Origin: Chloroflexota bacterium
GTDB taxonomy: Bacteria > Chloroflexota > UBA5177 > JANWHV01
DNA length: 8,236 bases
Direction: 5' to 3'
Assembly: GCA_025924845.1 (NCBI GenBank)
Contig: JAICHN010000235.1
Coordinates: 1 to 8,236 of the forward strand
The position numbers were made by a program, and so were the translations under genes. This document shows positions 1 through 5,230 of this stretch, piece after piece; the stretch's first letter is position 1, and each line of letters opens with the position of its first letter. The notes under the pieces are model-generated. The model did not search any database. It saw only the letters and a list, made by a program, of their open reading frames with translations, and was not told where the DNA came from.

Positions 1-722
1 GCGCCCCCCGCGAGGAGCGCCGTGCCTTCCTGCAATATGAGTACGGCATACGCGCCGTCCCCGCCAACGCGGAGGCGGCCCGCGATGCCTCCACGGTCAT
101 TCTGTGCGTGAAGCCGCAGACGGTACCCGCCGTGTTGCCTGAGTTGCGGGTGGCGATGCACAAGGATCAGGCATTGGTATCGATCGCCGCGGGCATTACC
201 CTGGAGACGCTGGAACATGGGTCCGGTAATCCTGCCGTGGTGCGCGCCATGCCGAATACGCCTTGCCTGGTGGGCGAGGGAATGACCGTCTGGGTGGCCA
301 GCCCCGCCGTTCAAGAGAGCCGGATTGCCGAGATACAAGCGATCTTCGCGGCCCTGGGCCGTCAGATGCAAGTGTCGAACGAGTCTTTCCTCAATATGGC
401 GACCAGCATCAGCGGCTGTGGGCCCGCCTACCTGTTCCTGCTCATGGAGGCGATGACCGACGCGGGCGTGCAAATCGGTCTGCCGCGTTACATGGCCGAG
501 GAACTGGTGACGCAGACCGTGCTCGGCGCCGCCCGCCTCGCCCAGGAGACGAACCGCCATCCGGCCGCGCTCAAGAACGCAGTGACCTCGCCCGGGGGCA
601 CGGCGGCCCAGGCGCTCTACCACCTGGAAAAGGGTGGCCTCCGTTCAACCATGGCCGAGGCGGTGTTGGCCGCCTACCACCGCGCCCAATCCCTGGGGAA
701 GGCGGAGGGCGCGGCGCATTGA
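1..722 (+). CDS. proC: Pyrroline-5-carboxylate reductase, 5' end cut by window
   Basis: This enzyme catalyses the NAD(P)H-dependent reduction of 1-pyrroline-5-carboxylate to L-proline, the last step of proline synthesis, in the cytoplasm. The reading frame is open from base 3 and gives 239 visible residues. The family is usually about 265-275 long, so only the N-terminal Rossmann nucleotide-binding loop is missing, outside the window. Visible marks, counted from base 3, are VILCVKPQ (start of the window), SIAAGITL, AMPNTP (82-87), SGCGPAY (137-143) followed by the helical dimerisation segment, and the C-terminal signature HPAALKNAVTSPGGT with SPGGT at 196-200. The gene stops with TGA and its end is 4 bp from the end of the convergent Fe-S scaffold gene, with no clear terminator hairpin with a T-run between them. 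Nothing suggests damage. Identification is secure from the motifs; co-transcribed upstream genes cannot be seen. Confidence 0.95.
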   Translation, partial: APREERRAFLQYEYGIRAVPANAEAARDASTVILCVKPQTVPAVLPELRVAMHKDQALVSIAAGITLETLEHGSGNPAVVRAMPNTPCLVGEGMTVWVASPAVQESRIAEIQAIFAALGRQMQVSNESFLNMATSISGCGPAYLFLLMEAMTDAGVQIGLPRYMAEELVTQTVLGAARLAQETNRHPAALKNAVTSPGGTAAQALYHLEKGGLRSTMAEAVLAAYHRAQSLGKAEGAAH

Positions 723-726
723 GCGC

Positions 727-1122
727 CTACTCCCGGGCCGATGTGGCGCGGGTATGGTCGCGGATCGCGCTCTTCAAGATGGATAGGCCGAGCGTCGCGC
801 AGCGGGGCCGTACGGAGACGACCTCGCGACCCAGTACGTCGATCAGATCCTCGTAGCTCATTTCCTCGACCTCGGCCGGCGTCTTGCCCTGAGCGAGTTC
901 GGTAACGATAGAGGCGGCGGCCTGGCTAATCGTGCAGCCCTCACCCTCGAAACTCAACTCGCTTATTCGGTCCTCATCGTCGAGGCGGGCATACATCGTG
1001 ACCAGATCGCCGCAGCCGGGATTACCCCCGGAAGCGTGAATCTGCGCATCCGGTAAGGCACCCCGATTATGCGGATTTTCGTAGTAGTCCAGCAGCGTTT
1101 CCACGTAGTCCTCGCGGTTCAT
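727..1122 (-). CDS. sufU: SufU/IscU-type iron-sulfur cluster scaffold (NifU N-terminal family)
   Basis: The 131-residue product matches the small scaffold or sulfur-transfer proteins that work with a cysteine desulfurase in Fe-S cluster assembly in the cytoplasm. The three family cysteines and the acidic ligand are present: C37 and D39 in NPGCGD, C63 in GEGCTIS and C108 in RPRCATLG. The N-terminal YYENPHNRG is also typical. Two traits conflict. The RCATLG context and Arg before the last Cys resemble SufU, and the LPPVK chaperone-binding motif of IscU is absent. However, the C63-C108 spacing is 45, close to IscU, so the roughly 20-residue insertion usual in SufU is missing. The start at 1122 is chosen because GGAGGAG lies 5 bases upstream; an upstream in-frame start at 1185 would add 21 low-complexity residues that the family lacks. 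The likely promoter lies on - at 1206-1214. No desulfurase gene is visible nearby. Whether it acts as scaffold or zinc-dependent sulfurtransferase cannot be told from sequence. Confidence 0.88.
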   Translation of the reverse strand: MNREDYVETLLDYYENPHNRGALPDAQIHASGGNPGCGDLVTMYARLDDEDRISELSFEGEGCTISQAAASIVTELAQGKTPAEVEEMSYEDLIDVLGREVVSVRPRCATLGLSILKSAIRDHTRATSARE

Positions 1123-1205
1123 ACCCGCTCCTCCGAATCGTCTCCGAGTTAGGCGTCGTGGGGCCGGGTTCGCGCGGGACGCCAAGCGCCGGTCCCCATC
1201 CTTTC

Positions 1206-1214
1206 AGTGTAGCA
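1206..1214 (-). promoter_or_regulatory. Candidate extended -10 promoter of the Fe-S scaffold gene
   Basis: Read on the minus strand the bases are TGC TACACT, an extended -10 element (TGn followed by a TAnnnT hexamer). No good -35 hexamer is seen, which is tolerated by extended -10 promoters. Transcription would begin near base 1199, giving a leader of roughly 77 bases before the ATG at 1122. This is motif matching only. Confidence 0.35.
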
Positions 1215-1347
1215 AAGCATGGAGGCCGGGGCGTGAGAGGCATGCTATGCCGTCCACCGCGTGAGAGAGTGCATAACTTTCTTGACGAAAGGTCCGAACT
1301 CCGACCGTATCGGTGTACAACGGTATTTCCCTTCACAGGTGCCTCAA

Positions 1348-1356
1348 TGCTACAAT
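1348..1356 (+). promoter_or_regulatory. Candidate extended -10 promoter of maf
   Basis: The bases are TGC TACAAT, an extended -10 with a good -10 hexamer. The -35 region is poor: TTCACA at 1332-1337 is only 13 bases away. It closely resembles the - strand element at 1214-1206 (TGC TACACT). A small inverted repeat, TGCTCT/AGAGCA at 1356-1361 and 1370-1375, covers the expected start of transcription and could be an operator or an early RNA hairpin. The leader would be about 95 bases and would include the large hairpin at 1379-1441. Confidence 0.35.
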
Positions 1357-1378
1357 GCTCTCGCACGGAAGAGCACAT

Positions 1379-1441
1379 GGCCCGGTAGGCCAGAAAGACC
1401 CACGGTAAATTTTCACCCTGCCGTGGTTGGTTTGCCGGGCC
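1379..1441 (+). promoter_or_regulatory. Long structured 5' leader hairpin upstream of maf
   Basis: Bases 1379-1393 pair without interruption with 1427-1441: GGCCCGG against CCGGGCC makes 7 Watson-Crick pairs, and the next 8 pairs include four G-U wobbles (1386-1434, 1388-1432, 1389-1431, 1393-1427). A 5'-side bulge AAAGAC (1394-1399) follows, then CCACGG/CCGTGG (1400-1405 and 1421-1426) closing a 15-base loop. That is 21 pairs in all. The wobbles would be A-C mismatches on the opposite strand, so the structure points to plus-strand RNA. It ends 10 bases before the AAGG of the maf ribosome binding site. It matches no riboswitch class that I recognise; it could be a leader regulator or a strong but passive hairpin. 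Confidence 0.5.
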
Positions 1442-1458
1442 GACACGTGCAAGGTGGC

Positions 1459-2100
1459 ATGCATTCCAGTCTTCCCCCCTTGATTCTCGCCTCCGGCTCG
1501 CCTCGGCGCCGTGAGTTGCTCCGTCACCTGGGTATCCCCTATGAGGTCGAACCCAGCGCTGTTGATGAATCCCCCATTCCAGGCTTGACGCCGGCTGAGT
1601 TAGTGCGTGCCCTGGCTCTTGCGAAGGCGCACCATGTAGCGAGTCGCCGGCCCGACGCCGTGGTGCTCGGCGCCGATACGCTGGTGGATCTGGACGGCCA
1701 TGCCCTCGCCAAGCCGCTTGATGCGGACGACGCACTGCGGATGCTCCGCCTTCTGGCCGGACGTGCCCATCAGGTGCATACCGGGGTTGCCGTGTGCCGC
1801 GCCGACCAGACTCGCTCACGTGTGGTCAGCGCCACCGTTTATATGCGCCGCTCCTCGGATGCCGCCCTGGCCGCCTACGTGGCGGGCGGCGAACCGATGG
1901 ATAAGGCGGGCGCCTACGCCGCGCAGGGCGATGGCGCCGTCTTGATCGATCGCGTAGAGGGCTCCTTCCTCACCGTGATCGGGTTGCCGCTTCTGGCGGT
2001 CCGCGAACTGCTCAGAGAAGCCGGGCTCGTGTCACCGGCCGACCAGGCGACGATCGAGACGCTCGAGTACGGCGGGCCGTCTGCCCGGTATGACGTTTAG
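1459..2100 (+). CDS. maf: Maf family nucleoside triphosphate pyrophosphatase (YhdE-like, dTTP/UTP type)
   Basis: Maf proteins hydrolyse selected (often modified) nucleoside triphosphates to monophosphate and pyrophosphate in the cytoplasm, as house-cleaning enzymes. The 213-residue product shows the family's whole set of motifs: ASGSPRR (11-17), GADT with the catalytic Asp at 73, KP (85-86), HTGVAV (107-112), EPMDKAGAYAAQG (145-157) and DRVEGSFLTVIGLP (164-177). The EPxDKAGAY form, rather than the KAGGF-type form, places it with the YhdE branch active on dTTP and UTP; this assignment rests on family knowledge. The start at 1459 is preferred because AAGG lies 4 bases upstream and homologues begin just before LILASGSPRR; GTG at 1447 is a possible alternative. 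Residues 190-213 form a short tail beyond the usual domain end. The gene is divergent from the Fe-S scaffold gene and its end is 19 bp from the convergent hydrolase gene. A structured leader may regulate it. Confidence 0.93.
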   Translation: MHSSLPPLILASGSPRRRELLRHLGIPYEVEPSAVDESPIPGLTPAELVRALALAKAHHVASRRPDAVVLGADTLVDLDGHALAKPLDADDALRMLRLLAGRAHQVHTGVAVCRADQTRSRVVSATVYMRRSSDAALAAYVAGGEPMDKAGAYAAQGDGAVLIDRVEGSFLTVIGLPLLAVRELLREAGLVSPADQATIETLEYGGPSARYDV

Positions 2101-2119
2101 CCCGCGGCGCAGGTGAGCC

Positions 2120-2938
2120 TTAGCCGGCGTTTTGGCCGAGCAGCCCACGGGCGGCCCGTGCCACGGCGGGCCAGGCGGCGGAGCGGGGGTCTATCGGCTC
2201 GAAATGGCCCATGCCCTGTAGCGTGATCAACTCAACGCGGTCGCTCAGTTCGCCTGCATGAGCCGCGTAACGCTCGGCGATGACGTACGGCACCGGTACA
2301 TCCTCCGTGCCGTGAATCAGGATCTGGGGCACGCCGAGCGGGAGAAGTATGTAGGGATCGGCCGCCGTATAGCGTTCGGGCCGCGCGGTTGGGCTGCCAC
2401 CCATCAACTGTTCCACGGCGTGGTCGCCCAGATTCAGCTCCCAGGCGGCGCTCAGGTTCACCACACCGCCCAGTGAAAGGGTGCCGCGCAGGGCCACCGG
2501 CGTGGCGCTGTACAGCGGGCTGCCGGCCGGGATACGAGAACGGCCGGCAAGCCAGAGGGCGAGGTGGCCACCCGCTGAGTGGCCCAGGGCGATCACCCGG
2601 TCCAGATCAAGCTTATGCACAGGGGCAAGGCTGCGGACGTAATCCGCTGCCGCCGCCACGTCGAGGAGCGTACCAGGCCAACCGCCCCCCTCGTCGCCAA
2701 TCCTGCGATATTCGACGCTCCAGGTGGCGATGCCCTGGGCGGTGAGCGCGGCGGCGAGATGGCCGAGGTGCGCGAGATTGTACCGGGCGCGCCAGAAGCC
2801 TCCATGCACCAGGATGGCCAGGGGGTGGGGCGGCGGCGTGGCGGGGAGGCGCAGATCGCCGACCTGAAGGGCAAGGGGGCCATAACTCAGGCGCATGTCC
2901 GCCGGCGGCGGCGGCAGACTGAGGATTGCATCACTCAT
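2120..2938 (-). CDS. Alpha/beta hydrolase, HGGxW (kynurenine formamidase/BD-FAE-like) type
   Basis: The 272-residue product is a complete, soluble alpha/beta-hydrolase-fold protein without signal peptide or membrane segment. The oxyanion-hole motif is HGGFW (45-49), the nucleophile elbow is GHSAGGH with Ser121, the acid is Asp213 in HGTEDVPVPY, and the base is His245 in GMGHFEPID, so the triad is intact and correctly ordered. The HGGxW plus GxSAGG combination is found in kynurenine-formamidase-like and carboxylesterase/BD-FAE-like enzymes, so the reaction is probably hydrolysis of an ester or amide of a small molecule; the substrate is unknown. No kynurenine pathway gene is nearby, which argues against naming it kynB. 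The start at 2938 follows AAGGAG by 9 bases. The frame stays open upstream to 3241, but that part is antisense to a likely small gene and lacks hydrolase sequence. The gene is divergent from that small gene with 69 bp between the starts. Confidence 0.9.
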   Translation of the reverse strand: MSDAILSLPPPPADMRLSYGPLALQVGDLRLPATPPPHPLAILVHGGFWRARYNLAHLGHLAAALTAQGIATWSVEYRRIGDEGGGWPGTLLDVAAAADYVRSLAPVHKLDLDRVIALGHSAGGHLALWLAGRSRIPAGSPLYSATPVALRGTLSLGGVVNLSAAWELNLGDHAVEQLMGGSPTARPERYTAADPYILLPLGVPQILIHGTEDVPVPYVIAERYAAHAGELSDRVELITLQGMGHFEPIDPRSAAWPAVARAARGLLGQNAG

Positions 2939-2961
2939 GCGGGCAATCTCCTTCGGTCGTG

Positions 2962-2991
2962 TTATGATCAGGGTTACGTCCTGACTATAGT
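2962..2991 (+). promoter_or_regulatory. Candidate promoter with spacer palindrome, upstream of small helical protein
   Basis: TATAGT at 2986-2991 is a good -10 hexamer, and TTATGA at 2962-2967 is a weak -35, with 18 bases between them. The spacer carries the interrupted palindrome TCAGG-N7-CCTGA (2968-2984), a likely site for a dimeric regulator. The predicted start of transcription lies close to the ATG at 3008, so the leader would be very short. ACTATAGT (2984-2991) is itself a palindrome and also reads TATAGT on the - strand, towards the hydrolase gene, but without a -35 match there. Confidence 0.35.
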
Positions 2992-3007
2992 GGAATCTGG
3001 AATCGTC

Positions 3008-3217
3008 ATGCGGGTGAACGAGGAATTCGTCGAGCAGTTCGAGCAACTGCTCCAGGAGGTCGAGCAAGTCATTCGGGAGTATCCGCCCGAAATGCGTGCC
3101 GCTCTCCGCGATGAGGCGCGGATCGCACTGCGAACGGCCCTCCAGGAGCGGTGGGAGGCTCGGCTTCGGCAGTTCGAGGAGGGCGGCCCTATCCAGCCTT
3201 ATCCCCCAAATGGATAA
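3008..3217 (+). CDS. Small helical, Glu/Arg-rich protein of unknown function (69 aa)
   Basis: I do not recognise this protein. The frame begins MRVNEEFVEQFEQLL and encodes a nearly continuous amphipathic helix (residues about 4-58) rich in Glu, Gln, Arg and Leu, broken at YPPE (25-28). It ends in a Gly/Pro tail, GGPIQPYPPNG. Hydrophobic positions recur every three to four residues (F7, F11, L14, L15, V18, V21, I22), which suits a helical hairpin or small coiled coil. It has no Cys, no membrane segment and no signal. The codon third positions are GC-rich like the neighbouring genes, which supports it being coding. The ATG has no good ribosome binding site and sits about ten bases after the predicted transcription start, so translation may be nearly leaderless; GTG at 2990 is an alternative that overlaps the -10 hexamer and is therefore unlikely. 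It is divergent from the hydrolase gene. Confidence 0.6.
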   Translation: MRVNEEFVEQFEQLLQEVEQVIREYPPEMRAALRDEARIALRTALQERWEARLRQFEEGGPIQPYPPNG

Positions 3218-3364
3218 GGAGAACGGGGCATTCCGTGCCATAGCGCCCGTGTGCTACTGTAGTTGTATGGCTTGCCGTACGGGGCGGGGAGCGCCGCCCT
3301 GAGACCGACCATGCTGTTTGGTGCCTGGTCCCCCCGGCAGCCGCGCTCGGAAGGGTAGGCGCGG
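3218..3364 (+). other. Intergenic stretch before the signalling genes
   Basis: No gene is seen here. It has a hairpin GGGCGG/CCGCCC (3282-3287 and 3294-3299, 6-base loop) without a T-run, a wobble-containing inverted repeat GTATGG/CCGTAC (3265-3280), and TGC TACTGT at 3252-3260, a weak candidate extended -10 for the next gene with a poor -35 (TTCCGT, 3231-3236). Confidence 0.35.
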
Positions 3365-3994
3365 ATGACTCCGATCTCAGTGGTGTTGGCGATAGGCGCG
3401 CCGCTACTCCATGCGCGAGTGCGTAGCGTTCTGATCAGTGATCCCGGTACGATGCTGATCCATGACGCCGTGAGCGGCCTGGACGCGGCGCGGCAGACAG
3501 AGCATCTAGGGCCGCGGATCGTGCTCTGTGACCGACAAATGCTGGCCGATCCTCACTTTGGCGGTTTTCAGGCAGGAGTGAAGTCCGGCCCGCTCGTGGT
3601 CATGGTCACCGTCAACAGCGACGCCATGCGATCCAAGTCGTCATTAACAATCTCCGGGACCATTCCGTTCGATACCCGCCCAGGCGACATGGGATCGCGT
3701 TTGTCAGCCATTCTGGAGGCCGTGACGGCAGTACCGAACCCAGCCGAAGCGGCGCGGCTGCGCACTCCCGCCCCTATTGTGGCCCGGCTGAGTGGGCGTT
3801 TTAGTGTAGCGGACCGGACGCTTCCCACCCCCACCTTTACTCCGCCCGTCCCCGTGATGTCTGCTCCAGAGGTGCCGGCCTGCCGTCCCGTCCCCACCAA
3901 GACGGCGCAACTGAAGAGAACGTCGTTCCTTAAGTCGATGCTGGATGACGGCGACACTGTCTATGGCCGGGAACGAGCGACCTTGGTGTCCTAA
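3365..3994 (+). CDS. Stand-alone degenerate response-regulator receiver protein with Pro-rich tail
   Basis: Residues about 5-120 of 209 follow the receiver (REC) pattern. Strand 1 is VVLAI; strand 3 is RIVLCD with Asp56 in the phosphoacceptor place; strand 4 is LVVMVTV with Thr82 in the conserved Thr/Ser place; and DTRPGD (103-108) stands where KP is usual. The acidic pair after strand 1 is replaced by GAP, and the invariant Lys by Thr/Arg. Magnesium binding and ordinary phosphotransfer are therefore doubtful, although the acceptor Asp remains. Residues 150-178 are rich in Pro and Thr and look disordered, and a basic then acidic tail (LKRTSFLKSMLDDGD) follows with no output domain. The N-terminal half resembles that of the next gene product in order and spacing (VLLAL, LCD). 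Weak AAGGG/TAGG precedes the ATG. It is co-directional with the pseudo-GGDEF and HD-GYP genes. The receiver call is moderate and the function is inferred only. Confidence 0.6.
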   Translation: MTPISVVLAIGAPLLHARVRSVLISDPGTMLIHDAVSGLDAARQTEHLGPRIVLCDRQMLADPHFGGFQAGVKSGPLVVMVTVNSDAMRSKSSLTISGTIPFDTRPGDMGSRLSAILEAVTAVPNPAEAARLRTPAPIVARLSGRFSVADRTLPTPTFTPPVPVMSAPEVPACRPVPTKTAQLKRTSFLKSMLDDGDTVYGRERATLVS

Positions 3995-4145
3995 CATCGA
4001 GGTTATCCGGCTTGCCGCTATGCCCTACCGCCCTATTTCCTCATATTTACAGAGCGGCAACGCATAGCGTAGACTGGTCGTCGGAAGGCGCGCTCAGGGG
4101 CGAAACCGGGCGCTGAAATCCGCTGCTTTGGAGTAGGCTACCAGT
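3995..4145 (+). repeat. Inverted-repeat cluster with mutually exclusive stems
   Basis: TTGCCGCT (4012-4019) is the exact reverse complement of AGCGGCAA (4053-4060), and CGCTATGC (4016-4023) is the exact reverse complement of GCATAGCG (4062-4069). The two left arms overlap by four bases, so only one 8-bp stem can form at once. The intervening loop is AT-richer than its surroundings. It could be an RNA switch or an operator cluster between the two pseudo-receiver genes. No gene and no clear terminator are seen in the rest of the gap. GGAG at 4130-4133 is the only ribosome-binding-like sequence before the ATG at 4146, at a long 12-base distance. Confidence 0.4.
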
Positions 4146-5111
4146 ATGGCGACCGAATTTCCTCCGGTACTTCTTGCGCTGTCTTCCGCGTCCTTATTGG
4201 CGCGACTGCACCAATCGTGGCTTCTCGATCATGATATTCCCGTGCTCGGCGTAACGACGGATGGGGCGCATGCCGCCCGCTGGATAGTGGAGGCGCCCGC
4301 CCAACTTGCGCTCTGTGATGCGCATATCCTCCGGCACGCGGCGGTACAAGCCGTTTTCGCCTCCCCTTCGGGACCACCGACCTGTAGGATCGTCCTGGTA
4401 GTCGCGGGGGCCGGGACCGCCGCGGTTCCAGACTCACTGCCGATCTGCGCGGTGCTCGAGCCCGACATGGATCCGGGCGTCGTGGCCCATCACCTTCGGA
4501 TGCTCGCCGCGTCGCCGAACGGCCGGCCTCTGCTTCTGCCGACCCCAACCCATGAAGCGAAGGTTGGGCTGGAACAAGACGAAGCGGGTCGGCAAGAGGT
4601 TCTCAAGCGGCCGCGCGCCCAGGATCCGCTCACCGTGCTGCTTCGGGACCTCCAGGGTGATCCCGACCGGGCCCGCGATCGGGTAACCGGGCTTGCCACC
4701 AGCCGTACGTTGACCGGTGTCCTTACCGCGTTGCCCGCGCTCAACCAAGCCGCTACCATCGCCGTGGTGGCGCTCAGGTCGCGCAAGGCAGGCGAACCAC
4801 TCGACGCGGACGTCGAAGAGCAGCAACTGGCCCGGCCTCTGCGGGCCATCGCGGCCGGCTTGCGGGCGCACCTGCGCCGGGATGACCTGGTATGCCGGCT
4901 CAATGGGCCGGCATTTGCCGTGGTCCTCTCACATCCTCCGGACAGCGCGTCGCCGCTGGCGCGCCGCCTTCGCGGCGTGCTCGATGCACTACAGCGCCTG
5001 GCCCTAGGGGAGCGCAGTACGCTGGCGGTGAAAATCGGCTTCGGATTTTGCGAGCCGGGAGCGGCAACAGCGCCTTCGCTCGCGCGGGCATGGCAAGCAG
5101 CCACCGGATGA
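4146..5111 (+). CDS. Pseudo-receiver plus degenerate GGDEF domain, I-site retained
   Basis: The 321-residue product has two parts. Residues 7-120 look like a receiver domain (strand 1 VLLAL, strand 3 LALCD with Asp58, strand 4 RIVLVV, LEPDMD at 104-109). However, the acidic pair is SS and the Lys is Glu105, so phosphorylation is unlikely. Residues about 172-320 match a GGDEF domain: RDRVTGL (177-183) corresponds to the DxLTGL entry motif with Asp178 kept, and DLVCRLNGPAF (247-257) aligns with DLPCRYGGEEF of the cyclase PleD. The signature is thus NGPAF instead of GG(D/E)EF, the Asn-Arg after TGL is Thr-Ser, and the Asp of the DxDxFK strand is absent (ALRSRK). GTP cyclisation should be impossible. 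The inhibitory-site motif RxxD is intact (R244-D247) at the normal five-residue distance, so c-di-GMP binding is plausible. The domain stops early at ARAWQAATG and lacks the final AKxxGRN helix. Residues 135-165 form a charged linker. It precedes an HD-GYP gene by 119 bp. Confidence 0.75.
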   Translation: MATEFPPVLLALSSASLLARLHQSWLLDHDIPVLGVTTDGAHAARWIVEAPAQLALCDAHILRHAAVQAVFASPSGPPTCRIVLVVAGAGTAAVPDSLPICAVLEPDMDPGVVAHHLRMLAASPNGRPLLLPTPTHEAKVGLEQDEAGRQEVLKRPRAQDPLTVLLRDLQGDPDRARDRVTGLATSRTLTGVLTALPALNQAATIAVVALRSRKAGEPLDADVEEQQLARPLRAIAAGLRAHLRRDDLVCRLNGPAFAVVLSHPPDSASPLARRLRGVLDALQRLALGERSTLAVKIGFGFCEPGAATAPSLARAWQAATG

Positions 5112-5230
5112 GGGCGCGGGCTCACTGGAATTGGCCTGGAGCGGCTAATGCCCAGTCCGGTGGGCTTGAAGCGTGGATCGCGGGTACCCTTGGCACGAGA
5201 AACAGTTCTGGTTAGTCAGCGGGACAGAAG

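Larger units (their letters stand above)
1123..1458. other. Divergent intergenic regulatory interval between Fe-S scaffold gene and maf
   Basis: These 336 bases contain no credible gene: the short frames through them have no ribosome binding site and no recognisable sequence. The interval has a candidate - strand promoter (1206-1214), a candidate + strand promoter (1348-1356), a small inverted repeat GGCGTC/GACGCC (1152-1157 and 1178-1183) in the leader of the - strand gene, another AGCATG/CATGCT (1216-1221 and 1241-1246) just upstream of the - strand promoter, and a long hairpin at 1379-1441 directly before maf. It also carries TTGACG at 1282-1287, but no good -10 hexamer follows at the right distance. 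Confidence 0.6.

Noticed and set aside
263..856. Arg/Gly/Pro-rich frame overlapping proC
   Set aside because: It is an out-of-frame shadow of proC in GC-rich DNA, with no family features and crossing the end of the convergent gene.
1282..1311. TTGACG at 1282-1287 as -35 of a maf promoter
   Set aside because: The best sequence at 17-18 bases (CGTATC) is a poor -10 and TACAAC at 1316 is 28 bases away.
1158..1388. Short + strand frame in the divergent gap
   Set aside because: No ribosome binding site, no recognisable sequence, and it overlaps both predicted promoters.
1261..1458. Longer N-terminus for maf from 1261
   Set aside because: It runs through the predicted promoter and leader hairpin, has no family similarity, and would put 66 residues before a motif that homologues have near their start.
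2939..3241. Upstream extension of the hydrolase reading frame on the - strand (about 100 further codons)
   Set aside because: It carries no hydrolase sequence, is antisense to the likely small gene, and a good ribosome binding site exists at the start at 2938.
3282..3299. GGGCGG/CCGCCC hairpin as intrinsic terminator of the small gene
   Set aside because: Only six pairs in very GC-rich sequence and no T-run afterwards, so it is not distinguishable from chance.
5190..5206. TTGGCACG as the -24 half of a sigma-54 promoter before the HD-GYP gene
   Set aside because: The -12 half (TTGC) is absent at the required distance; the bases there are ACAGT. It may at most be a -35 for an ordinary sigma factor.
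5100..5230. Frameshift that might restore the missing C-terminal GGDEF helix
   Set aside because: None of the three forward frames after 5111 shows an AKxxGRN-like sequence, so the early end seems genuine rather than an error.
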